Positions 10,087 to 22,424 of a stretch of 64,000 nt of DNA are shown one piece after another. How positions within the stretch are numbered: position 1 is the first letter of the stretch; the number at the start of each line of letters is the position of its first letter. The notes beneath the pieces were generated by a model, which had not been told where the DNA came from, searched no databases, and saw only the letters and a list, made by a program, of their open reading frames with translations. The stretch lies in contig NZ_LMEB01000006.1 of assembly GCF_001425945.1 (NCBI RefSeq), positions 124,001 to 188,000 on the forward strand, written 5' to 3'. Source of the DNA: Brevundimonas sp. Root1279 (lineage in GTDB: Bacteria > Pseudomonadota > Alphaproteobacteria > Caulobacterales > Caulobacteraceae). A program made the position numbers and the translations under genes.

Positions 10087-11118
10087 ATGCGCATGCTGCT
10101 CACATTCCTCCTAACCATCGGACTGAGCGGGCCGACCGCCGCCCAAACCTGGTCCGATCCGGACCTGGGTCGAGCCGTGGTCGAGGCGGCGGCGGACGCC
10201 GAGCATCTGTGGCTCCGCGGCATGGACGGCGTCCTCGTCCGGATCGACCGGCGAACGGGCGAGCGGACGCTCCTTGGACGAGGCTTCGTCGATATGCTGC
10301 CGGACGGCGACCGGCTCTGGGCGCTACGGGGTCCCGACGAGTACGGCGCGGTCATCATCGAGGACCTGCGGGATCCGTCGCGCTCGGCGACCCTCGCTTC
10401 CTCGGACGATCAGATCGGAATGTTCACCAGCGGCGGCGCTTGGCCCGGCCTGGTGACGAGCCGACAGCTCATTCTTCACGACGCAGGCGACTGGCGCGAA
10501 GTCCCGCTCGCCGGCGAATTGTCGCCGGGCGTCCACGTGGCGGCCGACGCTGAGGGACGCGTCTACGTTGGCTATGCTCGCGGGGAGTGGGGAGGCGGCC
10601 TGCGCCGGATCGACCCCATTACGGGATCGGTAGCCTTCGTCACGGAAGCTAGCAACGAACTCTGCGGGGGACGACTCAACCCGGACTGCGACCCGGTCGT
10701 CGGCGTGTTTCCCGACCCATCCCGCACGGACTGCATTATCGTTGGGACAAGCTTGGCCCATCTGAGCCTGAAAGAGGGTGAGATCGTGCGAGTCTGCGGA
10801 GACCGGATTACGTCGGTGTTCGCCCATACCGTGCAGTCAGACCCGGGCTGGCCTCTCCCCGGACAGACCTGGCCCTTCGACGGGCTGGTCCAGACAGCCG
10901 ACGGCTGGGTCGCGGTCTCGCAGAAGCAGTACGCACGCTCTCGGTCCGGCACGATCGAGATGCACCCCACGCCAGCGTTAAGGGATTGGCACGGGTTACG
11001 TATCAGCGACGAACAGGACGGGATTCTGTTCGTCATGTCGGCGTGTTGCTGGGGCTCCGCCGACGTCCCGACTGACCATCGGTTGCTTACCGTGCCGGTG
11101 ATGCGAACCTCGCGCTAG
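10087..11118 (+). CDS. Secreted protein of unknown function
   Basis: A 343-residue protein; the ATG at 10087 is chosen because it yields a signal peptide MRMLLTFLLTIGLSGPTAAQ with an AAQ-type cleavage site, whereas an upstream in-frame ATG would bury it. The mature part has repeated strand-rich segments such as LWLRGMDGVLVRIDRRTGE and GRVYVGYARGEWGGGLRRID that look like blades of a beta-propeller. Four cysteines occur in the CGGRLNPDCDP and CGDR region plus a CCWG near the end, possibly disulfide-bonded. The third-position GC bias is a little weaker than in flanking genes. No function can be named. Confidence 0.7.
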   Translation: MRMLLTFLLTIGLSGPTAAQTWSDPDLGRAVVEAAADAEHLWLRGMDGVLVRIDRRTGERTLLGRGFVDMLPDGDRLWALRGPDEYGAVIIEDLRDPSRSATLASSDDQIGMFTSGGAWPGLVTSRQLILHDAGDWREVPLAGELSPGVHVAADAEGRVYVGYARGEWGGGLRRIDPITGSVAFVTEASNELCGGRLNPDCDPVVGVFPDPSRTDCIIVGTSLAHLSLKEGEIVRVCGDRITSVFAHTVQSDPGWPLPGQTWPFDGLVQTADGWVAVSQKQYARSRSGTIEMHPTPALRDWHGLRISDEQDGILFVMSACCWGSADVPTDHRLLTVPVMRTSR

Positions 11119-11127
11119 CCGCCGCCC

Positions 11128-11406
11128 ATGTTCCCTACGTTGAACCTCCTGCTGGCCGCCTGGGCGGCGGCCAGCGCCGTCGCCTTCGGCCTGTTCGCCT
11201 TCGACAAGGCGCGGGCGCGCGGCGGTGGGCGACGCCTCCCGGAGCGGACCCTGCTTCTCGCGGCGCTGCTGGGCGGACCCGGCGCCTGGCTGGGCCAGCA
11301 GTTGCTACGCCACAAGACGCGGAAACAGCCGTTCGCGACATGGCTGGGACTGGCCGTGATCGTGAACCTGGCCGCCGCAGCCGCAGGGGTTTGGCTGCTG
11401 CGCTAG
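11128..11406 (+). CDS. DUF1294 small membrane protein
   Basis: A 92-residue inner membrane protein with three hydrophobic segments (about residues 5-22, 37-55 and 70-91) and the family hallmark FDKARARGGGRRLPERTLL, followed by LLGGPGAWLGQQLLRHKTRK. This arrangement (a membrane helix, FDK..A...G.RR.PE, GG..G...G....RHKT.K) is what defines DUF1294. In other bacteria the domain is sometimes fused to a cold-shock domain, but its role is unknown. It starts 9 bp after the secreted protein gene and its last 4 bp overlap the end of the convergent DUF2891 gene. Confidence 0.85.
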   Translation: MFPTLNLLLAAWAAASAVAFGLFAFDKARARGGGRRLPERTLLLAALLGGPGAWLGQQLLRHKTRKQPFATWLGLAVIVNLAAAAAGVWLLR

Positions 11407-12416
11407 TCGGGCTGCAGCAGGGCCAGCAGGGCGAAGCTGGCGAGCCAGTGCTCGCCCATATAGTCGCCGGTGACATGCGGAAGCGCGACGTCGAGGTGCC
11501 GCTGGGCCGCGGCGGCGGCGGCGGCCTTCAGCGGCTCCGAGGCCGGCAGGCTCGCGGCGATGGCGCGCCAGCACCAGCCGCGGCTCAGGTTCAGGCCATC
11601 CAGGTGCGCGATCTTGCCGTCGGTGCGGTCGCTGACCCGGGCGGGCGAGAGAAGGGTCGCCGGCTCGCCCCCGGCCAGCCGCGGCAAAAAAGCATCGAAC
11701 CAGGTGCGGTAGGCGTCGGGGGCCAGGACCCGACGCATCAGCTCGGCCTCCATCAGGGCGGGGGACAGGAACTCGTCCTGCGACGGCTCCCAGGCCTGGC
11801 AGTCGCGGTCGCCCCCGTGCCAGCGCCGGGCGGCGTCGCGACAGGCGGCGGCGAGGTCGGCGTCGTGGGCGTCGGCGTAGTCGAGCGTCAGCCGCAGGGC
11901 GAAGGCGGTGTTGTAGTGGGTCCCCACGCGGACCGGGTAGTCCGCCAGGGGCAGGAAGGCCTTGAACCGGTCGGCGAAGACCTGGGCCAGGGGCCGCAGG
12001 GTTTCGAACCAGCGACGCCCCTCCTCCGTCTCGTGCCGCCCCAGCTCCGCGGCCAGCATGAGCAGCCACGCCCAGCCGTAGGGCCGCTCGAAGCCGCGCG
12101 CCTCGGGCCGGGCCAGATAGGCGGCCTCGCCGGCGACCGCGTCCGGGGTGAACAGCGTATCGGCCAGCTCGCGGATGCGCGCGGCCTCGGCCATGTCCGG
12201 GTGCAGCCGGTAGAGGGTGAACAGGGTCCACCAGCCGTGCACGCAGGAATGCCAGTCGAAGCTGCCGAAGAAGATCGGGTGCATGTCGCGCGGCGTGCGG
12301 GCGTCCTCCGGCCCCGTCAGCACATGCATGATGTGGTTCGGATACTCGCGCGTCACATGGCCGAGGGCGGTGGCGGCGAAGCGGGCTGCGAGGGCGGCGT
12401 CGACAGGCTGGGTCAT
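11403..12416 (-). CDS. DUF2891 family protein
   Basis: A 337-residue protein beginning MTQPVDAALAARFAATALG. The features REYPNHIMHVLTGPEDA, IFFGSFDWHSCVHGWWTL and later GTHYNTAFALRLTLDYA, with several conserved His and Trp residues and many helices, fit the DUF2891 family, which resembles an alpha/alpha barrel of the kind seen in carbohydrate-active and related hydrolases. No signal peptide is seen. Its start lies 2 bp after the stop of the DUF979 gene, so it belongs to the DUF969-DUF979 operon behind 5-oxoprolinase. A role linked to the transported compound is inference. Confidence 0.85.
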   Translation of the reverse strand: MTQPVDAALAARFAATALGHVTREYPNHIMHVLTGPEDARTPRDMHPIFFGSFDWHSCVHGWWTLFTLYRLHPDMAEAARIRELADTLFTPDAVAGEAAYLARPEARGFERPYGWAWLLMLAAELGRHETEEGRRWFETLRPLAQVFADRFKAFLPLADYPVRVGTHYNTAFALRLTLDYADAHDADLAAACRDAARRWHGGDRDCQAWEPSQDEFLSPALMEAELMRRVLAPDAYRTWFDAFLPRLAGGEPATLLSPARVSDRTDGKIAHLDGLNLSRGWCWRAIAASLPASEPLKAAAAAAAQRHLDVALPHVTGDYMGEHWLASFALLALLQPD

Positions 12417-12418
12417 GG

Positions 12419-13384
12419 TCAGAACCGGAAGGCGAGGAAGTACATCAGCAGCATGTTGGCCACGAGCATGACGGCGGCGGTGGGCAGCTGGGCGCGAATG
12501 ACGCCGTTCAGGGGCGCGTTGCGATCCGGCAGCTCCAGCAGGTTGGCGGGCACGACGTTGAAGTTGGCGGCCATGGGCGTCATCAGCGTCCCGCAGAAGC
12601 CGGCCAGCATGCCGATGGCGCAGACGATGGCCGGATCGCCGCCGAACTGGTGGACAACGATGGGCAGGCCGATGGCCGCGGTCATGACCGGGAAGGCGGC
12701 GAAGGCGTTGCCCATGACGATGGTGAACAGGGCCATGCCGGCGCAGTAGGCGAAGACGGCGAGGAAGGCCGAGGTCATGGGAATGACCGTCGCGATCAGG
12801 TCGCCGACCACCTGGCCCACGTCCGCGGCGAGAAACACGGCGCCGAGCGAGGCCAGCATCTGGGGCAGGAGGGCGGCCCAGCCGATGGAGTCCATCAGAC
12901 GGCGCCCCTCCTGCACCGGGGCCATGGCCGGCGGCCGGAACCAGACCAGGGCGGCGACCAGGGCGATGACGCAGCCGAGCCCCAGCGAGATCAGGGTGGT
13001 TTGCACCGGCGAGATCAGCCAGGCGCCGGCGGGCGTGTGCTTGGCCAGAAGGGTGCCGCCGACCGCGACCAGGGGCACGATCAGAGCCGGGATGAACAGG
13101 GCGTTGCGCCAGCGGGCGGCGCCGGCCTGGCGTTCGTCGGCGCTGGTGGTGGCGGGCTTCCCGACGCCCAGCTTGCCGATGGCGCCGATCACGACCAGGG
13201 CGATGACCAACAGTCCGTTGCCCAGATCGCCCAGCCACGAGCCGAACAGCAGCGAACCGGCGATCAGGCCCCAGAACAGCGCGCTGCGGAACCGGGTCGG
13301 GTTCAGCGGATCGCGCAGGCTGAGGATCGAGAAGGCCGCGAACATCAGGCCGGTGACGATGTAGGCGTGCTCGAGGGTGATCAT
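12419..13384 (-). CDS. DUF979 family permease subunit
   Basis: A 321-residue polytopic membrane protein of about nine to ten helices. The start at ATG 13384 overlaps the TGA of the DUF969 gene by four bases, and gives MITLEHAYIVTGLMFAAFSI; the frame is open further upstream but only across DUF969. The segments GTLMTPMAANFNVVPANLLE and IGLPIVVHQFGGDPAI are typical of DUF979, which resembles half of an ion-transporter-superfamily permease. DUF979 and DUF969 always occur together and probably form one carrier. The substrate is inferred from the neighbouring 5-oxoprolinase to be a lactam such as 5-oxoproline. Confidence 0.88.
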   Translation of the reverse strand: MITLEHAYIVTGLMFAAFSILSLRDPLNPTRFRSALFWGLIAGSLLFGSWLGDLGNGLLVIALVVIGAIGKLGVGKPATTSADERQAGAARWRNALFIPALIVPLVAVGGTLLAKHTPAGAWLISPVQTTLISLGLGCVIALVAALVWFRPPAMAPVQEGRRLMDSIGWAALLPQMLASLGAVFLAADVGQVVGDLIATVIPMTSAFLAVFAYCAGMALFTIVMGNAFAAFPVMTAAIGLPIVVHQFGGDPAIVCAIGMLAGFCGTLMTPMAANFNVVPANLLELPDRNAPLNGVIRAQLPTAAVMLVANMLLMYFLAFRF

Positions 13385-14115
13385 CGGCCGCCCTCCCCGT
13401 CCGCCGCCGCATCGGGCACGGCCATGTCCCGCTTCACCTGCCGGTCGAACATCAGCAGTCGCGCGCCGTGAACCACCAGGGCGACAAGGGCCGTGGGGAT
13501 GGCCCACAGGGAGACATGCAGGGCCTCGACGCGCACGCCGGCCTGTTCGAGGAAGCCGACGATCAGCACGATCGATCCGATGGCGATGAAGATGTCCTCG
13601 CCGAAGAACAGGCCGACGTTGTCGGTGCCGGCCGCCATGCTGCGGATGCGGAAGCGGGCCTTGTCGGTCAGCGGGCCGTGCTCCGTCTCGGCCGCGCCCT
13701 CGGCCATCGGCGCGATCAGGGGCCGGACCATCTGCGGATGACCGCCCAGCGACGTCAGGCCCAGGGCCGCCGTGCCCTGGCGCACGACGAGATAGATCAG
13801 CATCAGCCGGCCGGCGGTCACGTTCCGGACCTGGGTGACCAGATCGCGCGCGCGCTCCTGCAGCCCGGCCCGCTCGAGCAGGCCGATCACCGGCAGGACC
13901 AGCCAGGTGATGTGGAAATAGCGGTTGTCGTTGAAGGCCTTGCCGAAGCGGCTGACGGTGTCGACGGCGGCTGTCAGCAGGGCGCCGGCGTCCACGCCCG
14001 GCCCGACCGCGGCCATGACCCCGGTCGTGATCGCCGCGATGAGTATGACCACCAGCGGGTTGATCCGGGCGACGAAGCCCACGACCACGACCGCGATCCC
14101 CAGTAGCACCAGCAT
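13381..14115 (-). CDS. DUF969 family permease subunit
   Basis: A 244-residue membrane protein starting MLVLLGIAVVVVGFVARINP at ATG 14115, with AAGGGGAGGG directly ahead as ribosome site. About six helices are visible. The stretch RQGTAALGLTSLGGHPQMVR and NVGLFFGEDIFIAIGSIVL mark DUF969. It partners DUF979 to make a probable two-subunit secondary transporter. It begins 43 bp after the stop of 5-oxoprolinase and ends inside the start of DUF979, so the three are very likely one operon. Confidence 0.88.
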   Translation of the reverse strand: MLVLLGIAVVVVGFVARINPLVVILIAAITTGVMAAVGPGVDAGALLTAAVDTVSRFGKAFNDNRYFHITWLVLPVIGLLERAGLQERARDLVTQVRNVTAGRLMLIYLVVRQGTAALGLTSLGGHPQMVRPLIAPMAEGAAETEHGPLTDKARFRIRSMAAGTDNVGLFFGEDIFIAIGSIVLIVGFLEQAGVRVEALHVSLWAIPTALVALVVHGARLLMFDRQVKRDMAVPDAAADGEGGR

Positions 14116-14158
14116 GGAACCCTCCCCTTCCGTGCGACAGTCGCCCAGCGCGGGCGGA

Positions 14159-17788
<3,630 letters not shown>

Positions 17789-17885
17789 GAAGATGGTCTC
17801 CGGGATCTCAGGGGCGACGCTAGCAGACCCATGGGGTCGACGCGTCGAGGATATAGCGCCCCAGGTCGACCGGCGACGGGGCGAG

Positions 17886-18944
17886 TTACCAGCTTAGGTC
17901 CAGTTCCCCGATCGCCGCCTCGACCACCGCCGCCAGCTTCGCCTCGTCCGCCAGGGACGGGTGCCCGTCGCAGGCCATCAGATCGAGGCCGTCGTAGGGG
18001 GCGCTGACGGCACGGCCCGGCGTTTCCGCATTCAACGCGGCGGCGACGCCCTCCACGTCAGCCGCGAAGGTCGGACCGCCCATCAGAACGAAGCGGGCCC
18101 GCGGGTGGCGGGCGTGCAGCGCGTGGACGAAGGCTCGGTAGCGGTCGCGGTAGGCGGCGCGCAGGGCGGCCTCGTCGGACCAGGCCTCGCCGGGCTTGAG
18201 CGGGGTCGAGAAGTCGTTGGTCCCGAGGTTGATCACGATGACCTGGGGGCTCCAGCCGGCGTCGGCGTCTTCGAGGGGGGCGGGAGCGCTTGGGATCAGG
18301 CGCGGGTAGATGGTCGGCAGGCTGAGGTTCGGCGCGTTGCCGGCGTAGTTGCGGACCACGCCGAAGCCGGACCAGGCGTTGATGCGGTAGTCGGCGTCGA
18401 GGCGGCGCGCGACGACCGGGCCGAAGGCCGCTTGGGTGTCGGTCAGGTCGTGGATCTGTTCGGCGGTGCAATCGCGGCCGGGGGCCGTGTTGCCGTAGCC
18501 GACGGTGAAGCTGTCGCCGATGAACTCGATGCGGCGGGCGCGGGGCCGGGGCGGCAGGGCGGCGGTGTCGCCGACGGCGCGGAAACCGAGGAAGCGGCCG
18601 GCGCCGGCCTGGTTCTCGGTCAGCTTCTCGAGGCGGACGACATGTTCGCCCGGCGACAGGTCTGCCAGGGTCAGGGCGACGCGGCCGGGCTCGCGCAGGA
18701 CGGCCTTCTCCTCGCCGTCGATGAGCACGCGTAGATGGTCACGCGGGGCGTCGAGGCTGACGGTGACGCCGGTCCCCTCAAACCGGCCCTCGAAATAGAC
18801 CCCCGGCCAGCCGAAGCTGAGCGAGCCGTCGGGCGCGGCGGCGACGCGGCCGCCGATGTGCAGCGGTAGGGCTTCCTGGGCGAGCGCCGGGCCTGCGAGT
18901 GCGACAACGGCGGCGGCGGCGAGGACGAGGCCCGGACGGCGCAT
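17886..18944 (-). CDS. SGNH/GDSL esterase, carbohydrate esterase family 2 type
   Basis: A 352-residue exported protein with signal peptide MRRPGLVLAAAAVVALAGPA and cleavage near ALAQ. An N-terminal jelly-roll domain (VYFEGRFEGTGVTVSLD to about residue 130) is followed by an SGNH hydrolase: block I IEFIGDSFTVGYGN with the nucleophile Ser, block II Gly in AWSGFGVVRNY, block III NLGTNDFS and block V DGHPSLADEAKLA with the Asp-His pair. This two-domain layout is that of CE2 acetylesterases, which deacetylate xylan or other glycans outside the cell. Its start is 2 bp after the symporter stop, so the two are co-transcribed although their functions do not obviously connect. Confidence 0.85.
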   Translation of the reverse strand: MRRPGLVLAAAAVVALAGPALAQEALPLHIGGRVAAAPDGSLSFGWPGVYFEGRFEGTGVTVSLDAPRDHLRVLIDGEEKAVLREPGRVALTLADLSPGEHVVRLEKLTENQAGAGRFLGFRAVGDTAALPPRPRARRIEFIGDSFTVGYGNTAPGRDCTAEQIHDLTDTQAAFGPVVARRLDADYRINAWSGFGVVRNYAGNAPNLSLPTIYPRLIPSAPAPLEDADAGWSPQVIVINLGTNDFSTPLKPGEAWSDEAALRAAYRDRYRAFVHALHARHPRARFVLMGGPTFAADVEGVAAALNAETPGRAVSAPYDGLDLMACDGHPSLADEAKLAAVVEAAIGELDLSW

Positions 18945-18946
18945 GC

Positions 18947-20242
18947 TCAGATGCCCGAGGCCGCTTCCGGATCGAGATCGGCGTCGCGGCCCTCGACGAT
19001 GCGAGCGGCGGCGAGGTCGGCAGTGACGTTGCCGACGGTGCGGAAGATGTCGGGCACCACCTCGACCGCCAGCAGCAGGGGCAGGACCTCGAGCGGCAGG
19101 CCCATGGCCAGGGCGATGGGGGCGATGGAGGCGAAGAAGCTGACCTGGCCCGGCAGGCCGACGGTGCCGACGCTGATGGCCAAGGCCGCCACGCCGCCGG
19201 CGAACAGGACGCCGGGCGTCAGGGGAATGCCGTACAGGTGGGCCACGAAGATGCAGACGGCCAGGTTGGCGACGGTCGAGGTGATGCGGAACACGGCCAC
19301 GGCCAGCGGCAGGACCAGGCCGGCGGTGGCGGCCGAGACGCCGAGCCGGTCGCGGGCCCGCTCGACCATCACCGGCAGGCAGGCCAGCGAAGACTGGGTC
19401 GAGAAGGCCACCACCTGCGCGGGGGCGGCGGCGCGGGCGAAGCGGCCGAGGCTGACCCGACCGAAGACCACGGCCACCACATAGGTCAGCAGGATGAGGC
19501 CGATCAGCACCAGACTGACCAGGGCGATGTAGTGGCCCAGCACGCCGGCGGCGCCGAGGCCGGCGCGCAGGCCGACGCCCAGCGACAGGGCGAAGACGCC
19601 GAGCGGGGCGGCGCGCAGCACCCAGTGGACGATGACGATCATCGTCTCGGACACGGCCTCGAAGAAGACGGTCAGGGGCTGGCGCAGGCGGGCGTCGAGG
19701 CGGGTGGTGGCGAAGCCGAAGACGATGGCGAAGACGACGATGCCGAGGATGGCGTCCTCGGCGGCGGCGCGGACAGGATTGGCCGGGGCGAGGCTGGTCA
19801 GGAAGGCGGGCAGGCCCCCGCCGCCCAGGTTCTCGCGCACCACGGCGTCGCCCGCCGCGCCGGCCATGAGCAGGCGGCCGCCCTCGGGGTCGATGGGCCA
19901 CAGGGCGTGCAGACCCTGGGAGGCGAAGATGCCGTAGACGGTGGCCCCGACCAGCAGCAGGGCGAAGACGATCACCGCCTTGAGCGCCAGCCGGCCGGTG
20001 GCGGCCGCGTCGGCGATGGAGGCGATGCCGGTGACCAGCAGGCTGAAGACCAGCGGGATGATGGTCATGCGCAGGGCGTTGAGCCACAGCTGGCCCAGCC
20101 CTTCGATCAGGGCGACCGAGCCCGTCCCGCCGGGGATGCCCCAGGCCTGGGCGGCGGCGCCGGCGGCGAGGCCCGCCAACAGGGCGGCGAGCACCTGCAG
20201 GCTCAGGGACGACATGACGGCGGCGGTGCGGGAGCGGCTCAT
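18947..20242 (-). CDS. Dicarboxylate/amino acid:cation symporter (DAACS family)
   Basis: A 431-residue inner membrane carrier with about eight helices and re-entrant loops. Family marks include LNALRMTIIPLVFSLLVTGI early on, the serine-rich FSTQSSLACLPV re-entrant hairpin and the NLAVCIFVAHLYG segment in the substrate-binding part. These proteins use Na+ or H+ gradients to take up glutamate, aspartate, C4-dicarboxylates or serine. In members with known specificity the NMDGT motif is central; here the equivalent reads ITSTVANLA, so substrate assignment is open. It starts 9 bp after mnmH. Confidence 0.88.
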   Translation of the reverse strand: MSRSRTAAVMSSLSLQVLAALLAGLAAGAAAQAWGIPGGTGSVALIEGLGQLWLNALRMTIIPLVFSLLVTGIASIADAAATGRLALKAVIVFALLLVGATVYGIFASQGLHALWPIDPEGGRLLMAGAAGDAVVRENLGGGGLPAFLTSLAPANPVRAAAEDAILGIVVFAIVFGFATTRLDARLRQPLTVFFEAVSETMIVIVHWVLRAAPLGVFALSLGVGLRAGLGAAGVLGHYIALVSLVLIGLILLTYVVAVVFGRVSLGRFARAAAPAQVVAFSTQSSLACLPVMVERARDRLGVSAATAGLVLPLAVAVFRITSTVANLAVCIFVAHLYGIPLTPGVLFAGGVAALAISVGTVGLPGQVSFFASIAPIALAMGLPLEVLPLLLAVEVVPDIFRTVGNVTADLAAARIVEGRDADLDPEAASGI

Positions 20243-20251
20243 GCGGCGACG

Positions 20252-21316
20252 CTAGATGGGCTCGCGGCTCCGGTCGAGAGCCGAGATGACGTCGGTCGCC
20301 ACGGCGTCGAGGGCGGCCGGGGACAGTTCGGAGAGACGGATACGGTCGAGCAGCGTCCGCTCGCGGGTCGCGCCCTGACGGCGGTAGGCGGGGTCGTAGT
20401 GCTCGACCATCAGGGCGCGGGCCAAGGCCTCGATCTCGCCGGCGGCGGCCAGGGCGCGCCACTCGGCGACCGTGCTCTTGGCGTGGTGACGCGGCAGGCG
20501 GGTCAGGGCGGCGTCGATGGCCTCGGGATCGGCTGCGATGGAGGCGTAGGCGTCGAGGGTGAAGGCCAGACGGGCCTCGACCGGGACGTCCAGCTCGATG
20601 ACCGGCGCCACGCTCATGGCGGCCCAGAGCGAGGGCGGGACGACGCGGGCCCCGATGCGGCTGCTCTCGGCCTCCACCACCACCGGGCGGGCGGGGTCGA
20701 GGCGTGACAGGGCGTCGTGGAGCCGGCTCTCGAAGGCCTTCTGCGACGGCTGGCCGTCGGGCATGGCCCCGAACAGGGAGCCCCGGTGGGCGGCGAGGGC
20801 TTCAAGGTCGAGGATCTGGACGCCCTTGGCGACGAGGGCCTGCAACAGGGCGGTCTTCCCCGATCCTGTGGGGCCGTCGATCAGGACGAGGCGATGGGCC
20901 AGGGGCGCGTCGTGCAGGGCGTGGGCGACCTGACGGCGCCAGGTCTGGTAGCCGCCCTCGAGCAGGGTCACCGGCCAGCCGACTTGGTCCATGACGGTGA
21001 CCATGGCCCCCGAGCGCTGGCCGCCGCGCCAGCAGTAGACCAGTGGCTTGAAGCCCCCGCCCCGCTCGGCCAGCGCGGCCTCCAGATGGGCGGCGATGTT
21101 GCGGGCGACGAGGGCGGCGCCGCGGCGGCGGGCGAGGAATTTGGAGCCCTGGACGTATTCGGTCCCGACCGAGGCGCGCTCGGCGTCGTCGAGCACCGGC
21201 AGGTTGAGGGCGCCCGGCAGATGGTCGAGGGCGAACTCGGACGGGCTGCGGACGTCGATCAGGGCGTCGAAGCCGTCGCGGGCCGCCGGACTGAGATCGG
21301 CGGTGCGGCGGATCAT
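20252..21316 (-). CDS. mnmH: tRNA 2-selenouridine synthase
   Basis: A 354-residue protein made of a rhodanese domain and a P-loop domain. The rhodanese active-site loop is [12 protein letters not shown] with Cys95, and the second domain has GPTGSGKT at residues 148-155. MnmH (also called SelU or YbbB) geranylates and then replaces sulfur by selenium at the wobble uridine of certain tRNAs, using selenophosphate. The gene overlaps selD by four bases, so the selenium donor and its user are made together. Length and order of domains match the family. Confidence 0.95.
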   Translation of the reverse strand: MIRRTADLSPAARDGFDALIDVRSPSEFALDHLPGALNLPVLDDAERASVGTEYVQGSKFLARRRGAALVARNIAAHLEAALAERGGGFKPLVYCWRGGQRSGAMVTVMDQVGWPVTLLEGGYQTWRRQVAHALHDAPLAHRLVLIDGPTGSGKTALLQALVAKGVQILDLEALAAHRGSLFGAMPDGQPSQKAFESRLHDALSRLDPARPVVVEAESSRIGARVVPPSLWAAMSVAPVIELDVPVEARLAFTLDAYASIAADPEAIDAALTRLPRHHAKSTVAEWRALAAAGEIEALARALMVEHYDPAYRRQGATRERTLLDRIRLSELSPAALDAVATDVISALDRSREPI

Positions 21317-22359
21317 GCGGCGACGCGGACCCGGGCCGGGCCCTCGACGACCCGGCCGACGACAGCGGCGCGGTCGAAGCCCTCGGCCTGCGCCAGGGCC
21401 AGCAGGGCCTCGGCCTGGTCGGCGGCGACGGCGATCAGCAGGCCGCCGGAGGTCTGGGGGTCGGTGAGCAGGTCGCGGGCGGCCTGGGAGAGGTCCGCGG
21501 GCAGGTCGACGCTCTCGCCGTAGCTGGCCCAGTTGCGGCCCGAGGCGCCGGTGCGGACGCCGGCTTCGAGCAGGGCGGCGACGCCGTCCAGCAGCGGCGG
21601 CCGGGCGGTCAGCTCGACGGTCAGGCCCGAGCCGCGCGCCATCTCCAGCGCATGACCGAGCAGGCCGAAGCCGGTGACGTCGGTGACGGCGTGCATGCCG
21701 GCGCGGCCCGCCAGCTTGGCGCCGAGGGTGTTGAGCTTGGTCGTCGAGCCGATCAGGGCGGCGTAGCCGGCGGCGTCCAGGCGCTCCTGCTTGAAGGCGG
21801 CGCTGAGCACGCCGACGCCGAGCGCCTTGGTCAGGATCAGCACGTCGCCGGCGCGGGCGCCCCGGTTGGTCAGCACCTGGTCCGGATGGACCAGGCCCAG
21901 CGCCACCAGGCCGTAGATCGGCTCGACGCTGTCGATGGAATGGCCGCCGGCCACCGGGATGCCCGCCGCGGCGCAGACGTCGGCCCCGCCCTGCAGGATC
22001 TTGCCGATGGTCTCCGTGGAGAGGGTGGCCACCGGCATGCCGACCAGGGCCAGGGCGAGGATCGGCGTCCCGCCCATGGCGTAGATGTCGGACAGGGCGT
22101 TGGTCGCGGCGATGCGGCCGAAGTCGAACGGGTCGTCGACCACCGGCATGAAGAAGTCGGTCGTGGCCACCAGGGCCTGCTGGTCGTTGAGGCGCCAGAC
22201 GGCGGCGTCGTCGCTGGTCTCGGTCCCGACCATCAGATTGGCGAACGGCGCGGCCTGGGGCATGCCCTTGAGGATGTCCTGCAGCACCGCCGGGGCCAGC
22301 TTGCAGCCGCAGCCGCCGCCATGGGCGAGCGAGGTCAGGCGGGGTGTCACGTCGGTCAT
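21313..22359 (-). CDS. selD: Selenide, water dikinase (selenophosphate synthetase)
   Basis: A 348-residue enzyme that makes selenophosphate from selenide and ATP. The N-terminal flexible loop reads [11 protein letters not shown]; Cys17 and Lys20 are the catalytic pair and position 17 is an ordinary TGC cysteine codon, not selenocysteine. ATP and Mg2+ binding segments follow ([36 protein letters not shown]). It is first in a tight selD-mnmH pair. No selA, selB or tRNA-Sec gene is visible, so within this window selenium is used for tRNA modification only. Confidence 0.97.
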   Translation of the reverse strand: MTDVTPRLTSLAHGGGCGCKLAPAVLQDILKGMPQAAPFANLMVGTETSDDAAVWRLNDQQALVATTDFFMPVVDDPFDFGRIAATNALSDIYAMGGTPILALALVGMPVATLSTETIGKILQGGADVCAAAGIPVAGGHSIDSVEPIYGLVALGLVHPDQVLTNRGARAGDVLILTKALGVGVLSAAFKQERLDAAGYAALIGSTTKLNTLGAKLAGRAGMHAVTDVTGFGLLGHALEMARGSGLTVELTARPPLLDGVAALLEAGVRTGASGRNWASYGESVDLPADLSQAARDLLTDPQTSGGLLIAVAADQAEALLALAQAEGFDRAAVVGRVVEGPARVRVAA

Positions 22360-22424
22360 CCCATCGGCTTAGGTCGAAACCGCTCGTGAACTCAACAGGG
22401 GGTTCGGCGTGTTACCCCTCGGCC

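Noticed and set aside
11403..13412. Single 669-residue protein across DUF2891 and upstream region
   Set aside because: The upstream half is the DUF979 gene read in another frame; a start at 12416, 2 bp after the DUF979 stop, gives the whole DUF2891 domain.
22300..22320. Selenocysteine codon in selD at the catalytic position
   Set aside because: The codon is TGC, a normal cysteine; no in-frame TGA is present at this place.
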